From: JBHPCZ01 sp042573625
Lineage (GTDB): Bacteria; Desulfobacterota; Desulfobacteria; Desulfobacterales; UBA11574
DNA: 22,509 bases
Assembly (NCBI GenBank): GCA_042573625.1
Contig: JBHPCZ010000050.1
Location: 1 to 22,509 of the forward strand
Reading direction: 5' to 3'
Shown: positions 14,386 through 22,048 of the stretch, piece after piece
Layout: each line of letters opens with the position of its first letter
Position numbering within the stretch: position 1 is the first letter of the stretch
The notes under the pieces: model-generated
Databases searched by the model: none
Seen by the model: only the letters and a program-made list of their open reading frames with translations
Told to the model about the DNA's origin: nothing
Made by a program: the position numbers and the translations under genes

Positions 14386-14868
14386 TTACGCGTCTTTTCT
14401 TTTGAAAACACCGCTTTTCCCCCCTGATTTTTCCAGCAGGCAGATATCGGTAATGGTCATTTCCCTATCATAGGATTTACACATATCATAGATGGTGAGT
14501 GCGGCAACCGACACTGCCGTGAGTGCTTCCATTTCAACACCGGTCTGGCCGACGATGCGAACCTCGGTTTCAATCCGGATAGAACTTGTTTCACGATTCG
14601 GGAAAAAATCAATTTTTGCATGGGTAATACTCAGAGGATGACACATGGGGATCAGGTTTGGCGTTTTTTTAGCGGCCATGATACCGGCAATTCGAGCTGT
14701 TTCAAGGACATTGCCCTTTTTTACGGTCTGGCCCTGAACCTTTTCAAATGTTGCCGGATTCATAGAAACAACCCCCTGGGCCATCGCAATACGGGTCGTC
14801 GGTTCTTTATCGGTTACATCTACCATCCGAACATGTCCCTCTTTATCAATATGGGTAAAATCGGTCAT
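14386..14868 (-). CDS. moaC: Cyclic pyranopterin monophosphate synthase
   Basis: MoaC converts 3',8-cyclo-7,8-dihydro-GTP to cyclic pyranopterin monophosphate, the second step in molybdenum-cofactor synthesis. From the chosen start (MTDFTHID) the protein has 160 residues. Key positions coincide with E. coli numbering: K51, H77 in MCHPL, E112 and E114 in GVEMEALTAVS, and D128 and K131 in DMCK. The open frame runs 19 codons further upstream, to 14925. That start would overlap the preceding gene by 47 bases and would break this numbering. The start at 14868 has AAAGG just upstream and lies 10 bases after the MoaE-like stop. The gene ends an apparent mobA-moaE-like-moaC operon. Confidence 0.95.
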   Translation of the reverse strand: MTDFTHIDKEGHVRMVDVTDKEPTTRIAMAQGVVSMNPATFEKVQGQTVKKGNVLETARIAGIMAAKKTPNLIPMCHPLSITHAKIDFFPNRETSSIRIETEVRIVGQTGVEMEALTAVSVAALTIYDMCKSYDREMTITDICLLEKSGGKSGVFKRKDA

Positions 14869-14878
14869 AAAAACGCCT

Positions 14879-15238
14879 TTATTTAAAAAACTCTGTTTTC
14901 TTTGTAACGGTAGTTTTGATGGCATTCAGGGTTTCCTTGAGTGCGGCAACAACATTTTCCCGAAAATCACCGGCAACTACCAGGAACATCACGTCATCCC
15001 CTACAGAGAGCTCTCTGTTATCAGCGATGTCAACCAGAATTTCCGTTATGCCCGGTTTTTTCTTATATGATTCGATCACTTGCCGGAGTTTTTCGTGATC
15101 TACGGTGATTTTTAATCCCGACACACTCCGACCGTCGCGAGAAGTTCCGCGAACAACACCGTTGTGGCACAGAACCATTCCCACTTGATCAAAATCCGGG
15201 TGCTTTTTGATGGAATCAACCAGACGTGTCATGTTCAT
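14879..15238 (-). CDS. MoaE-like molybdopterin synthase large subunit (divergent)
   Basis: MoaE is the catalytic subunit of molybdopterin synthase, which adds two sulfurs from MoaD to cyclic pyranopterin monophosphate. This 119-residue protein keeps the general layout: an N-terminal VVRGTSRDGR strand-turn (28-37) for the usual G.VR region, a central helix, EILVDIADNRELSVGDDVMFLVV (66-88), and a C-terminal helix ending KTTVTKKTEFF. It is shorter than E. coli MoaE (about 150), the HR-G motif has become DNREL, and the PIWKKE end is lost, leaving only K113/K114 as a lysine pair. Its ATG overlaps the mobA stop as ATGA, showing tight coupling, and moaC follows. It may be a true but divergent MoaE or a regulatory relative. 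Confidence 0.75.
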   Translation of the reverse strand: MNMTRLVDSIKKHPDFDQVGMVLCHNGVVRGTSRDGRSVSGLKITVDHEKLRQVIESYKKKPGITEILVDIADNRELSVGDDVMFLVVAGDFRENVVAALKETLNAIKTTVTKKTEFFK

Positions 15239-15837
15239 CGATTCGCCTCTATCTCTTCAGCCCGGGCCAGATCCGCGGGTGTGTTGATGTTAATGAAAGA
15301 TATCAGGTCCGGATCCTTTTCACGCAGCATTTTTTCCGGAATTTTTTTAATGCGAACTTTTTGAAAAAAATGGTCGATCTTAAATTTTTCTTTTTCGAGT
15401 TGTTGTTTGATGGGTTTAAGGCATTCTTTCGAATATAAAGCACAGAGCGGCTCAAGCCCTTCCGAAGTCTCAGGGACAACGACATCAACACGCGACTCTA
15501 TGTTGTTCAGGATTATTTCGACAACTTCTTTTTTAATGAAAGGAGTATCGCTTGCTGCAACAAATGCATACCGGTTTCTGGCATAAAAAAGGCCGGCATG
15601 GATTCCGGTCATGGAGCTCCGAATAGGAAAAAGGTCGGTTACGACAGTGAAATCCCATTCTAAATATTGAAGCGGGTCGTTGGTAACCAAAATGATTTCT
15701 TCAAACAGATCGCTAAAAACGCTGTAGATGTGATCAAGGATTCGCTTCCCGGCCACTTGAACAAAAGCCTTGTTTTTGCCGGAAAAGCGTCGGTTCTCTC
15801 CACCGGCCAATATCACTCCGGTACAGGGGGGAATCAT
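15235..15837 (-). CDS. mobA: Molybdenum cofactor guanylyltransferase MobA
   Basis: MobA transfers GMP from GTP to molybdopterin to form the guanine-dinucleotide cofactor used by DMSO-reductase-family enzymes. The 200-residue protein has the nucleotidyltransferase signature GVILAGGENRRFSGKNKAF (7-25), D68 in VTDLFP followed by SSMTGIHAGL, and AASDTPF (94-100) with metal-site D97. The open frame extends 23 codons further upstream, but that part is encoded by a repeat element (about 15854-15970). The start at 15837 has AGAGGA upstream and puts the LAGG motif at its normal distance from the N-terminus. The stop overlaps the next start as ATGA. MobA, the MoaE-like protein and MoaC form a cofactor operon. 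Confidence 0.92.
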   Translation of the reverse strand: MIPPCTGVILAGGENRRFSGKNKAFVQVAGKRILDHIYSVFSDLFEEIILVTNDPLQYLEWDFTVVTDLFPIRSSMTGIHAGLFYARNRYAFVAASDTPFIKKEVVEIILNNIESRVDVVVPETSEGLEPLCALYSKECLKPIKQQLEKEKFKIDHFFQKVRIKKIPEKMLREKDPDLISFININTPADLARAEEIEANR

Positions 15838-16340
15838 GTTCGTAAATCCTCTATGGTCAGACTCAAATTTTAACCCGCCACCGAACTTTGGCGGGTTAAT
15901 CCTCAAAGTATTTCTGTGGTTAAAATTTTCATCTTCCTTGAACTTGAACGAAATTGAACAGTTTTCAAAGGCCGCCCTCTTTTGATATATTCCGAAAAAG
16001 CGTTCGCATAAGGGCGGGAAAACAGGTTCATCGCCCGAAATGAACTGAAGTTACAATAGGGAAAATACGGGTCAAAATCAAGACAATTTCAGCGGAACCG
16101 CTTGCCCGAGCATCACGGGACCTCCGGCTCGCCCTTTGGGTGAAAATTGATGAGAAAAAAAGATCATCATCCCAGATACCCTTTGGGTAAAAAATATGAT
16201 GCTATGATTTTGTATAAACCTGCTTCAATTAAACAACTTAGGTTATAGATTCTTGTTAATTTTCATGCAAGATTCAGGTATTACATCTTCGGGCTGAAAG
16301 GCCTTGTTGCTGAGCCGCTCAGCCTCGAGAGAAAATCGGA
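15838..16340. other. 500-base gap with a repeat copy
   Basis: No gene is supported between mobA and the lipoprotein gene. The first 130 bases are repeat copy B. Later there are two copies of CCCTTTGGGT followed by A-rich sequence (16132-16141 and 16189-16198). The remainder is AT-rich and featureless. Confidence 0.55.
15854..15970. repeat. Dispersed repeat, copy B, upstream of mobA
   Basis: It shares ordered blocks with 12309-12415: GTCAGACTCAAATTT, CTCAAAGTATT, TGGTTAAAATTTTC, CTTGAACGAAATTGAACA and TTTTCAAAGG. A perfect 10-bp stem is present here only: TTAACCCGCC (15870-15879) with GGCGGGTTAA (15890-15899). A second inverted pair joins AAATTTTAACC with GGTTAAAATTTT. Both copies lie just upstream of - strand genes. 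Confidence 0.6.
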
Positions 16341-16949
16341 TTAGGGGCGCCATCCGGATTTCCATACTTCAACTGGAAGTATAAAGGGTGGTTTTCCATT
16401 ATCCAGAAACCAGGAATCAACCACATATTCCCTGCCCGAATCTTTTTCAACAATAACCGACGCCTGATGCGGCCAGCCATTAATGAGTACCCCGCGCCGT
16501 GCAAGCCTGTAAAGTTCATGAAATTGAAAAAGACCATCTTTTTCCATCATCGTAATATATACACCCGTATTTAACGCCTCATCTACACAATCCATCTGAT
16601 TTTTTTTAAAAGTCCCGGGGAAGCTCCCCCCTAGATCGCCACTTGTGCCTGACCGCTCGCCGACGATCGTTTCAAGCATTGAAATCGCTTTGGAAATATT
16701 CTCTCTTTCCCTGGACGGGCTCTCCGGTTTAGAAGAAAAAACCTGCCGGATGCTATTCCATTCACTCGAAGTTAAACTGATTAATGCTCTTTTGTTGCAT
16801 CCATGGGCATAGCATATGTGGAAATTTGAAGGAACCGGGTCATTGATGTTACGCCGGATGAGATGGTTGTTCATTCTTTCATGGAAAATTTCCGCACAGC
16901 CTGTTAGCAATAGGCTCAAAACAATTGCCACCAATAGTTTCTTTTTCAT
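16341..16949 (-). CDS. Lipoprotein with a possible Cys-His-Asp catalytic triad
   Basis: I do not recognise the family. From the ATG at 16949 the protein has 202 residues. A signal peptide (MKKKLLVAIVLSLLLTGC) has a standard lipobox with C18 as the lipidated residue, so it is a membrane-anchored lipoprotein. The C-terminal half has the spacing of a papain- or transglutaminase-like enzyme: C121 in MDCVDEALNT at a helix start, H161 in WPHQASVIV, and D178 in YVVDSWF, each at the expected end of a strand. C46 and C51 may form a disulfide. A TTG at 16964 could also start translation. No ribosome site is strong. The gene stands alone. The lipoprotein call is firm, while the enzyme idea rests on motif spacing only. 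Confidence 0.75.
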   Translation of the reverse strand: MKKKLLVAIVLSLLLTGCAEIFHERMNNHLIRRNINDPVPSNFHICYAHGCNKRALISLTSSEWNSIRQVFSSKPESPSRERENISKAISMLETIVGERSGTSGDLGGSFPGTFKKNQMDCVDEALNTGVYITMMEKDGLFQFHELYRLARRGVLINGWPHQASVIVEKDSGREYVVDSWFLDNGKPPFILPVEVWKSGWRP

Positions 16950-17268
16950 TGCAATAACGATCAAATCTTATAAAGGTTGAACGAGCGGGATATATCTAAA
17001 TAATCCAAGCCAAACAATAGAACCCGGCGTGGTTCGAGCATTTTGTCTCATACATTTTTTTACCGGAAGAATTAAACTATTCTTTTCCAGGAAGCAAGTC
17101 TATATTGGCACTATTTTATCTGTGACAGAAATGAAGGCTATTGACGATTTCTTGCCGGCCAAAACTAAATTGTCCGACGGCTGAAACGGAACGTTATTTT
17201 GACAACCGCTATAAAACCGAGGGAAAATGCTGAATTTCTGGCGAATTCAGTAAAGTGTGATATAAATC

Positions 17269-17296
17269 TTGATCTTGAGATAGTGCTTGGTATAAA
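17269..17296 (+). promoter_or_regulatory. Candidate pyrR promoter
   Basis: TTGATC (17269-17274), a 16-bp spacer and TATAAA (17291-17296) lie about 98 bases before the pyrR ATG. The leader would include the hairpin at 17334-17363. Confidence 0.5.
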
Positions 17297-17333
17297 AAAA
17301 GACTGAATGGCTCAATGTGTGAGGCAAAACAGC

Positions 17334-17363
17334 TTGCCGGAAATCGGTTCCCATTTCCGGCAA
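17334..17363 (+). promoter_or_regulatory. Perfect leader hairpin upstream of pyrR
   Basis: TTGCCGGAAA (17334-17343) and TTTCCGGCAA (17354-17363) form a perfect 10-bp stem with a 10-base loop, ending 30 bases before the ATG. No U-tract follows, so it is not a plain terminator. PyrR proteins can bind leader RNA in Gram-positive bacteria. A comparable role here is a guess, and the known PyrR-binding loop is not clearly present. Confidence 0.5.
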
Positions 17364-17393
17364 CCCTATTGTTATCAGTATATGGAGAAAACG

Positions 17394-17924
17394 ATGCACA
17401 AAAACGATGCGATTTTAGATGCAGCAGATATCGATCGAATATTGACAAGAATGACCCATGAGATTCTTGAAGTCCACAAAGGCGCTGACAACCTAACGCT
17501 TATCGGCATCCAAACCCGCGGCGTTTATCTCGCAAAGCGCATTCAGTCCAGGATCAATAAAATCGAAGGGATTGAAATACCGACAGGCGATATAGATATC
17601 ACCCTGTATCGGGATGATTGGACCCGAATCAGTCATCATCCCACTGTCAAAGCCACGGATATATCTTTCTCCGTCGATGGCAGACAGATTATTTTAGTCG
17701 ACGATGTCCTCTTCACGGGACGTACGACAAGAGCGGCCATGGATGCTCTTATCGATTTCGGCAGACCGGATCGTATAGAGCTCGCGGTGCTGGTGGATCG
17801 AAGTCACAGGGAACTTCCCATCCAGGCCAATTATGTGGGGAAATTTGTAGAAACACGGCGTTCTGAAACCGTCAATGTGCTGCTTTCCGAGCATGACGGT
17901 GAAGATAGGGTTATTATAGCATAA
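17394..17924 (+). CDS. pyrR: PyrR, pyrimidine regulator / uracil phosphoribosyltransferase
   Basis: PyrR is a type I phosphoribosyltransferase that converts uracil and PRPP to UMP and in some bacteria regulates pyrimidine genes by binding RNA. The PRPP loop IILVDDVLFTGRTTRAA is at residues 99-115. Other family marks are GIQTRGVYLAKRI (38-50), the ITLYRDDW segment (69-76) and VLVDRSHRELPI (132-143). From the ATG at 17394 the protein has 176 residues, the usual length. GGAG at 17384-17387 is 6 bases upstream. The frame is open back to 17307, but that start would add 29 residues without homology. A MogA/MoaB gene begins 8 bases after the stop, so they are cotranscribed despite unrelated pathways. 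Confidence 0.93.
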   Translation: MHKNDAILDAADIDRILTRMTHEILEVHKGADNLTLIGIQTRGVYLAKRIQSRINKIEGIEIPTGDIDITLYRDDWTRISHHPTVKATDISFSVDGRQIILVDDVLFTGRTTRAAMDALIDFGRPDRIELAVLVDRSHRELPIQANYVGKFVETRRSETVNVLLSEHDGEDRVIIA

Positions 17925-17932
17925 GACGATGT

Positions 17933-18439
17933 ATGGGAACTAAACATCACAAGACGACGGCTCCGAAAAAAGTAAAGGTCGGCATCGTATCGGTTTCATC
18001 CACACGGACGCTGGCAGAGGATAAAAGCGGACACTGGATCCGCAAGCAGGCCAAAAAGGAAAGACACGATATTGCATTTCATCGGATTATTCCGGATGAC
18101 GCTGAAATCATAACCCAATCCGTACTTGAGGGCATTCGCAATCATGACGCTCAGGTGATCCTTCTGACAGGGGGGACGGGTATCAGCAACAAGGATGTCA
18201 CCATCGAGGCTGTACGTCCGTTGTTTTCCAAGGAAATTACGGCATTTGGAGCGATTTTTTCCCAACTCAGCTTTGAAGAAATAGATTCTGCTGCCCTTTT
18301 ATCCCGGGCGACAGCCGGTGTCATCGAAAAGACTGTGGTGTTCTGTATGCCGGGGAGCCTAAACGCGTGTAAACTTGCCTGTAAAGCGCTTATTTTCCCT
18401 GAGTTGGGGCATTTGGTTCGGCATACTTTAGAAGAGTAG
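17933..18439 (+). CDS. mog: Molybdopterin adenylyltransferase (MogA/MoaB family)
   Basis: This family adenylylates molybdopterin before molybdate insertion. The 168-residue protein has the MogA/MoaB fold: VKVGIVSVSSTRTLAEDKSG at the N-terminus, the substrate-binding TGGTGISNKDVT (79-90), EITAFGAIFSQLSFEEIDSAALLSRATAG (101-129), and the MPGSLNACKLA loop (139-149) before the C-terminal PELGH. The pattern is closer to MoaB than to E. coli MogA, and both act as adenylyltransferases or are related to them. No clear ribosome site is present, as the start lies within 8 bases of the pyrR stop, so coupling is likely. It complements the mobA-moaC cluster about 2 kb away. Confidence 0.9.
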   Translation: MGTKHHKTTAPKKVKVGIVSVSSTRTLAEDKSGHWIRKQAKKERHDIAFHRIIPDDAEIITQSVLEGIRNHDAQVILLTGGTGISNKDVTIEAVRPLFSKEITAFGAIFSQLSFEEIDSAALLSRATAGVIEKTVVFCMPGSLNACKLACKALIFPELGHLVRHTLEE

Positions 18440-18497
18440 ATTGACAGCCATTTAGGATCTACAGAGCTGCTGTTAATACTCCAGACCTTATTTGAAC

Positions 18498-18575
18498 TGC
18501 AGAATATCGAACAAGGAATGTTGAATTTCGAAAGACAACTTGATTATTCTGCGGTTCCTTGTTCGATGTTCAGAA
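18498..18575. repeat. Dispersed palindrome, copy 2
   Basis: ATCGAACAAGGAA (18506-18518) and TTCCTTGTTCGAT (18555-18567) are perfect inverted repeats around 36 bases, with outer arms that pair imperfectly to 18498 and 18575. GAACAAGGAA, TTCTGCGG and CCTTGTT are shared with copy 1 at 10295-10380. It sits in the gap between the convergent mog and MscS-type genes, where no ordinary terminator is visible. Confidence 0.6.
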
Positions 18576-18604
18576 TTCCAGATTATTTTATTCCATTACT
18601 CCAA

Positions 18605-19690
18605 TCATTCTTGATGGACAATACTGATGTCCCGTTTGGGATACGGTATTTCGATTCCCGCATCATCAAAAGCGGTTTTTACATGATCCATTATATGGGA
18701 AATCGTATCCATCCGCTTTCTTGCATCATTAATCCACACCCGGAGCTGTAAATCCACTGAAGATTCGCCGAAATTTCGTACCACCACTTTGGGCGGCGGG
18801 TCTTTGGCAATCCAGTCAGCCGATTCCGCGACACCGCAGATAATATCCTTTGCCTTGCGGATATCCACGTCGTAGGAAATCCCGATATTTATCCGGACCC
18901 TGATTTTAGAAGTGATAATGGTGTAGTTCACGATATCACGCATCATAATTTCGTTGTTGGGAATGATGATCACGATATTGTCTGTTGTTTTGATCTTGGT
19001 GGCGCGAAGGCCGATATCAATAACATCTCCCCAGGTGGCGCTGCCGGCAGGGGCGCTCCACACTTCAATCCGATCGCCTATTTCAAAGGGCCGATCGATA
19101 ATCAGCAATATACCGGCAATCAGGTTTGAAAGGGTGTCTTTTGCGGCAAAGCCGATGGCGATTCCTGCAACACCGGCGCCGGCGATAAACGGCATCACAT
19201 TGATACCGAGCATGTCCAACGCCAAGATAATCGCGGTAGCGTAAATAATGGCGCTCGCAAATTTGTTGAGCAGGTCGAAAACAATGTTATCTGCTTTGGT
19301 TTCCGTTTTCTCGGCGATATTGGTTTCGAGATATTTAAGTACGATGATAAAAAAATCTTTTACCGGTCCAGCAAGAAGGATGATCAATAATGCATAAAAA
19401 GGTTTTTCCAATAATTGGATGTCAAATAGCCGGAGAAGATAGGATCCGGTTGCCAGTATCAGGGAATAGAGCAGGAATCTTCGGGCAAACAGAAAAATCT
19501 GATCATTAATCCGGATGAACTCGAATTTGTGTGTGCGCTTTTCAGCAGAAACCAGAATCTGTTTTAAAATCAGCCATAGAATAAAAGCACCGGATAAGGT
19601 CAATATTCCTTTGTAGAAGATATAAGGATGGGCTGCTTCTCCGACGGTTTTTGGGAAAAATTTTTCAAAAAGCGCAGACCAGTCGTTCAT
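18605..19690 (-). CDS. MscS-family mechanosensitive ion channel
   Basis: MscS channels open under membrane tension to release solutes during osmotic downshock. The 361-residue protein has four or so hydrophobic segments (about 24-45, 69-90, 97-118 and 143-165). The pore-lining helix PFIAGAGVAGIAIGFAAKDT starts at 167 and continues into LSNLIAGILLIIDRPFEIGD, the most conserved stretch of the family. The cytoplasmic beta domain follows, with RATKIKTTDNIVIIIPNNEI, and the C-terminal alpha/beta domain ends VDLQLRVWI ... GIEIPYPKRDI. It has more N-terminal helices than E. coli MscS (three), as in many YnaI/MscMJ-like members. GAGGTGCGTT just before the ATG is the ribosome site. It converges with mog, and no operon partner is seen. 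Confidence 0.93.
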   Translation of the reverse strand: MNDWSALFEKFFPKTVGEAAHPYIFYKGILTLSGAFILWLILKQILVSAEKRTHKFEFIRINDQIFLFARRFLLYSLILATGSYLLRLFDIQLLEKPFYALLIILLAGPVKDFFIIVLKYLETNIAEKTETKADNIVFDLLNKFASAIIYATAIILALDMLGINVMPFIAGAGVAGIAIGFAAKDTLSNLIAGILLIIDRPFEIGDRIEVWSAPAGSATWGDVIDIGLRATKIKTTDNIVIIIPNNEIMMRDIVNYTIITSKIRVRINIGISYDVDIRKAKDIICGVAESADWIAKDPPPKVVVRNFGESSVDLQLRVWINDARKRMDTISHIMDHVKTAFDDAGIEIPYPKRDISIVHQE

Positions 19691-20563
19691 AACGCACCTC
19701 TTTTAATATCTACCGTTTAATTCTAGATTTAAAGTGAAGTGACTATATCACAAATAGCTACAAAATAAAGGGCTGATAACCCTCAAATTTCTATCTTTAT
19801 TCAATTACAACAAAAGGAAGATATTCAATAGAGCGTGCGTGGGCGATTGACAACAAACTCAGTTTCTCACCAACATATTTAAACCCTATAAATCTTGAAA
19901 AAAGAATAAGAGAACCTTGAGTTCCTGTTTGGCTGAACTGGGAATTCAGGGTTGCTTAACATATCCGCATCTTCGCTTTCCGAAAAATGCTGGTTTTAAG
20001 ACCACTTCGTTCCCAGACGGATACAATTAAAATATAACGTCAAAACGTTTCAGTTTTATTGGTTTTGACGCATAGAAAAAGTATATGCTAAAAATAAATT
20101 CTCCAAAAACAACTGTATAATCGGCGGACTGATTCCTGGTTTTTTAAAGATTTATTGTAAACCCGCTGTCCGGCCGATCGCTTATGAGCCTTTTTTCGAC
20201 GCACCCCCCGTTGGAAGAAAGAGTTTCTCGGCTAAGGGAAAACCCACACAACATCATTTGGTAGATCCCCAAGAAGATCCGAGACAAAAGGAAGGAAGGG
20301 ATTTCCGGGATCGCCTGTCCTAAATTTTTGGCAAATGTGCTGTGGAAACCGGAGACTCCCGGTTGTCTGATCGTATCAACCAATAAAGGTCCAACCGCAT
20401 CGACTAAAACCTTTTCATTTAACCCTTATCATGTTAGCCTTCAATATTGAAAGCCACCGCAACCCCCGCATTCCACGAACCGGGAATGCGATCCAGTTGC
20501 AGGTTCAAAATTCGATGTTCGATTCTTGACACAAGGTTGTCGTTATTTTTCAGGGATAGATCG
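19691..20563. other. Large gap between the channel and phosphatidyltransferase genes
   Basis: About 870 bases with no gene I can support. The only structured feature is CGTCAAAAC (20038-20046) with GTTTTGACG (20062-20070), a perfect 9-bp inverted repeat. A TATAAT at 20116-20121 lacks a matching -35. The - strand frame at 20144-20383 encodes 79 residues without a known signature and without a good ribosome site. The segment at 20498-20540 resembles the ATTCGATGTTCGATTC repeat family. Confidence 0.5.
20038..20070. repeat. Perfect 9-bp inverted repeat
   Basis: CGTCAAAAC and GTTTTGACG are separated by 15 bases in an AT-rich setting with no gene close by. It may be an operator or a remnant; nothing else is visible. 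Confidence 0.45.
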
Positions 20564-22048
20564 TTGATTACTCAAAACATCGGGAAAGAAGGCGTACCGG
20601 CAAAGCGCAATTTTCAGAAGAGATTTTCAGCATTACTGGTTTATGGCAGGCCACCACTCGTTTTTGGGGGAATGCTCTGCGCGCTGGCGGTCATGTGGAC
20701 CCGCAACCCGGCGATCTATACGCTGGGAGTGTCGCTGCTTTTTGTTTCCATGAGTTTTGACCTGATCGACGGATGGTTTGCTACCCGGTTTCAGCTCTAC
20801 TCCACAATGGCCCACCTTGCCGACCGCGTAATGGACAAGATTGTATATTCGATTATTTTTCCGCTGGTGGCTGTCGGTATCATGTGGCGCCTTCTTTTCA
20901 CTTCGCTTGCAAGCACCAAAGCGGAATTGCTTCATGGCATTTTTGTCCTGATTTTGTGTGTCACCGTCCTAATCCGTGACAATTTCGCCCACTTCATGCG
21001 CTATTTCGCCATGCGCACGGGACCTGAACCGGAATTGAGAGAGTTTACACGGCTTAGAACCATGGTGGCCGCACCGGTCGGAACCCTTTTGTACGCGCAT
21101 GCCTTTTTTGTTCCCGGAGGTCCGAATTTTATGATCTACACCTGGATTTCCTGGCTGGGCAACCTTCCTCTGCGCGTCCTGTTTATAATCGAAATCATAT
21201 TTTTGATTATAAATTTCGGATCTATTGCCGCATACTGCCGGAAATACGGCACCTACTGCCTGGATGAGATCTGTGATGAAGATGAACTTCTGCGGCGGAA
21301 GATTTTGTCTTTTTTTCCCAACACATTGACCATCATGAATGCCATGATGGGGTTGCTGGCCGTCCTTTTTGCTTACCAAAATCGCGTTCGCGAGGCCTAT
21401 CTTTTTCTCATCGGTGCGGCTATCTTTGACAAACTCGACGGGGCGCTGGCGCGGAAACTGGGCCTGACAGATCCCCTTCCCGAACAGAACAGGTCACACC
21501 AAATCACCTTTGGCGGTCTTCTGGACGACATTGCCGATGCCGTCAGTTTCTGCATTGTGCCGGCTTGGATCTTTTATTTGTCGCTCTCGGGCTTTCCGGA
21601 TCCTGTGATTCGGCAGCTTCCGGTGGGGCTGGCGGCGTTGCTGTATACTTTTATGGGGGTCGCCCGGTTGGTTTACTTCACCCTTGACCGCACCCCTGTT
21701 CCCGGGTTTTTTAAAGGGATGCCGACGCCGGCGGCGGCGTTACTGGTGGTCGCACCGTTGATCATGTTCAGTCAGGCTGTTAATGAGTTCTCGGAATGGG
21801 CACGTTATTGGGGCATTTTCTGCTTTGGGTTGATGATTTTTGCGGCGATTATGATGAACTTTTATCCCCTGCGCTACCTGCATCTCGGGCGCTATATGGA
21901 CCGGCACTCCTGGTTTGGCCGTCTGAACATGCTGCTGCTGCTCGTCTTCGTGTTTACTCCCTATCTGGGATACGCGGCGCTAACGTATATGATCCTGTAT
22001 GTTTTTTCGCCCCTGATAACCTGGCGTATTTTGCCGGAACAAAAATAG
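20564..22048 (+). CDS. Fused tandem CDP-alcohol phosphatidyltransferase (PssA-like)
   Basis: This integral membrane protein has two CDP-alcohol phosphatidyltransferase domains in one chain. The family swaps CMP on CDP-diacylglycerol for an alcohol head group and uses a DxxDGxxAR...GxxxDxxxD motif. The N-terminal copy (about 66-91) has D66, D69, G70, D87 and D91, but Thr at the AR arginine (T74) and Ala (A83) at the second glycine. The C-terminal copy, PssA-like (PNTLTIMNAMMG ... DDIADAVSF), has D289, D292, G293, A296, R297, G317, D321 and D325, with about 11 extra residues between AR and G. About ten membrane helices are likely. The frame is open from 20447, but the first part looks like repeat DNA. 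TTG at 20564 with GGGA 7 bases upstream is my choice, giving 494 residues. Head-group specificity is not known. Confidence 0.85.
   Translation: MITQNIGKEGVPAKRNFQKRFSALLVYGRPPLVFGGMLCALAVMWTRNPAIYTLGVSLLFVSMSFDLIDGWFATRFQLYSTMAHLADRVMDKIVYSIIFPLVAVGIMWRLLFTSLASTKAELLHGIFVLILCVTVLIRDNFAHFMRYFAMRTGPEPELREFTRLRTMVAAPVGTLLYAHAFFVPGGPNFMIYTWISWLGNLPLRVLFIIEIIFLIINFGSIAAYCRKYGTYCLDEICDEDELLRRKILSFFPNTLTIMNAMMGLLAVLFAYQNRVREAYLFLIGAAIFDKLDGALARKLGLTDPLPEQNRSHQITFGGLLDDIADAVSFCIVPAWIFYLSLSGFPDPVIRQLPVGLAALLYTFMGVARLVYFTLDRTPVPGFFKGMPTPAAALLVVAPLIMFSQAVNEFSEWARYWGIFCFGLMIFAAIMMNFYPLRYLHLGRYMDRHSWFGRLNMLLLLVFVFTPYLGYAALTYMILYVFSPLITWRILPEQK

Larger units (their letters stand above)
16965..17393. other. 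Gap between the lipoprotein gene and pyrR
   Basis: No gene. It contains the candidate pyrR promoter (17269-17296) and leader hairpin (17334-17363), and a small inverted pair CTGAATT (17230-17236) with AATTCAG (17244-17250). The open frame beginning at 17307 is the upstream part of the pyrR frame and is not thought to be translated. Confidence 0.5.

Noticed and set aside
20144..20383. A 79-codon - strand frame as a transposase remnant or small protein
   Set aside because: I can find no transposase motif or ribosome site; it is left as unassigned intergenic DNA.
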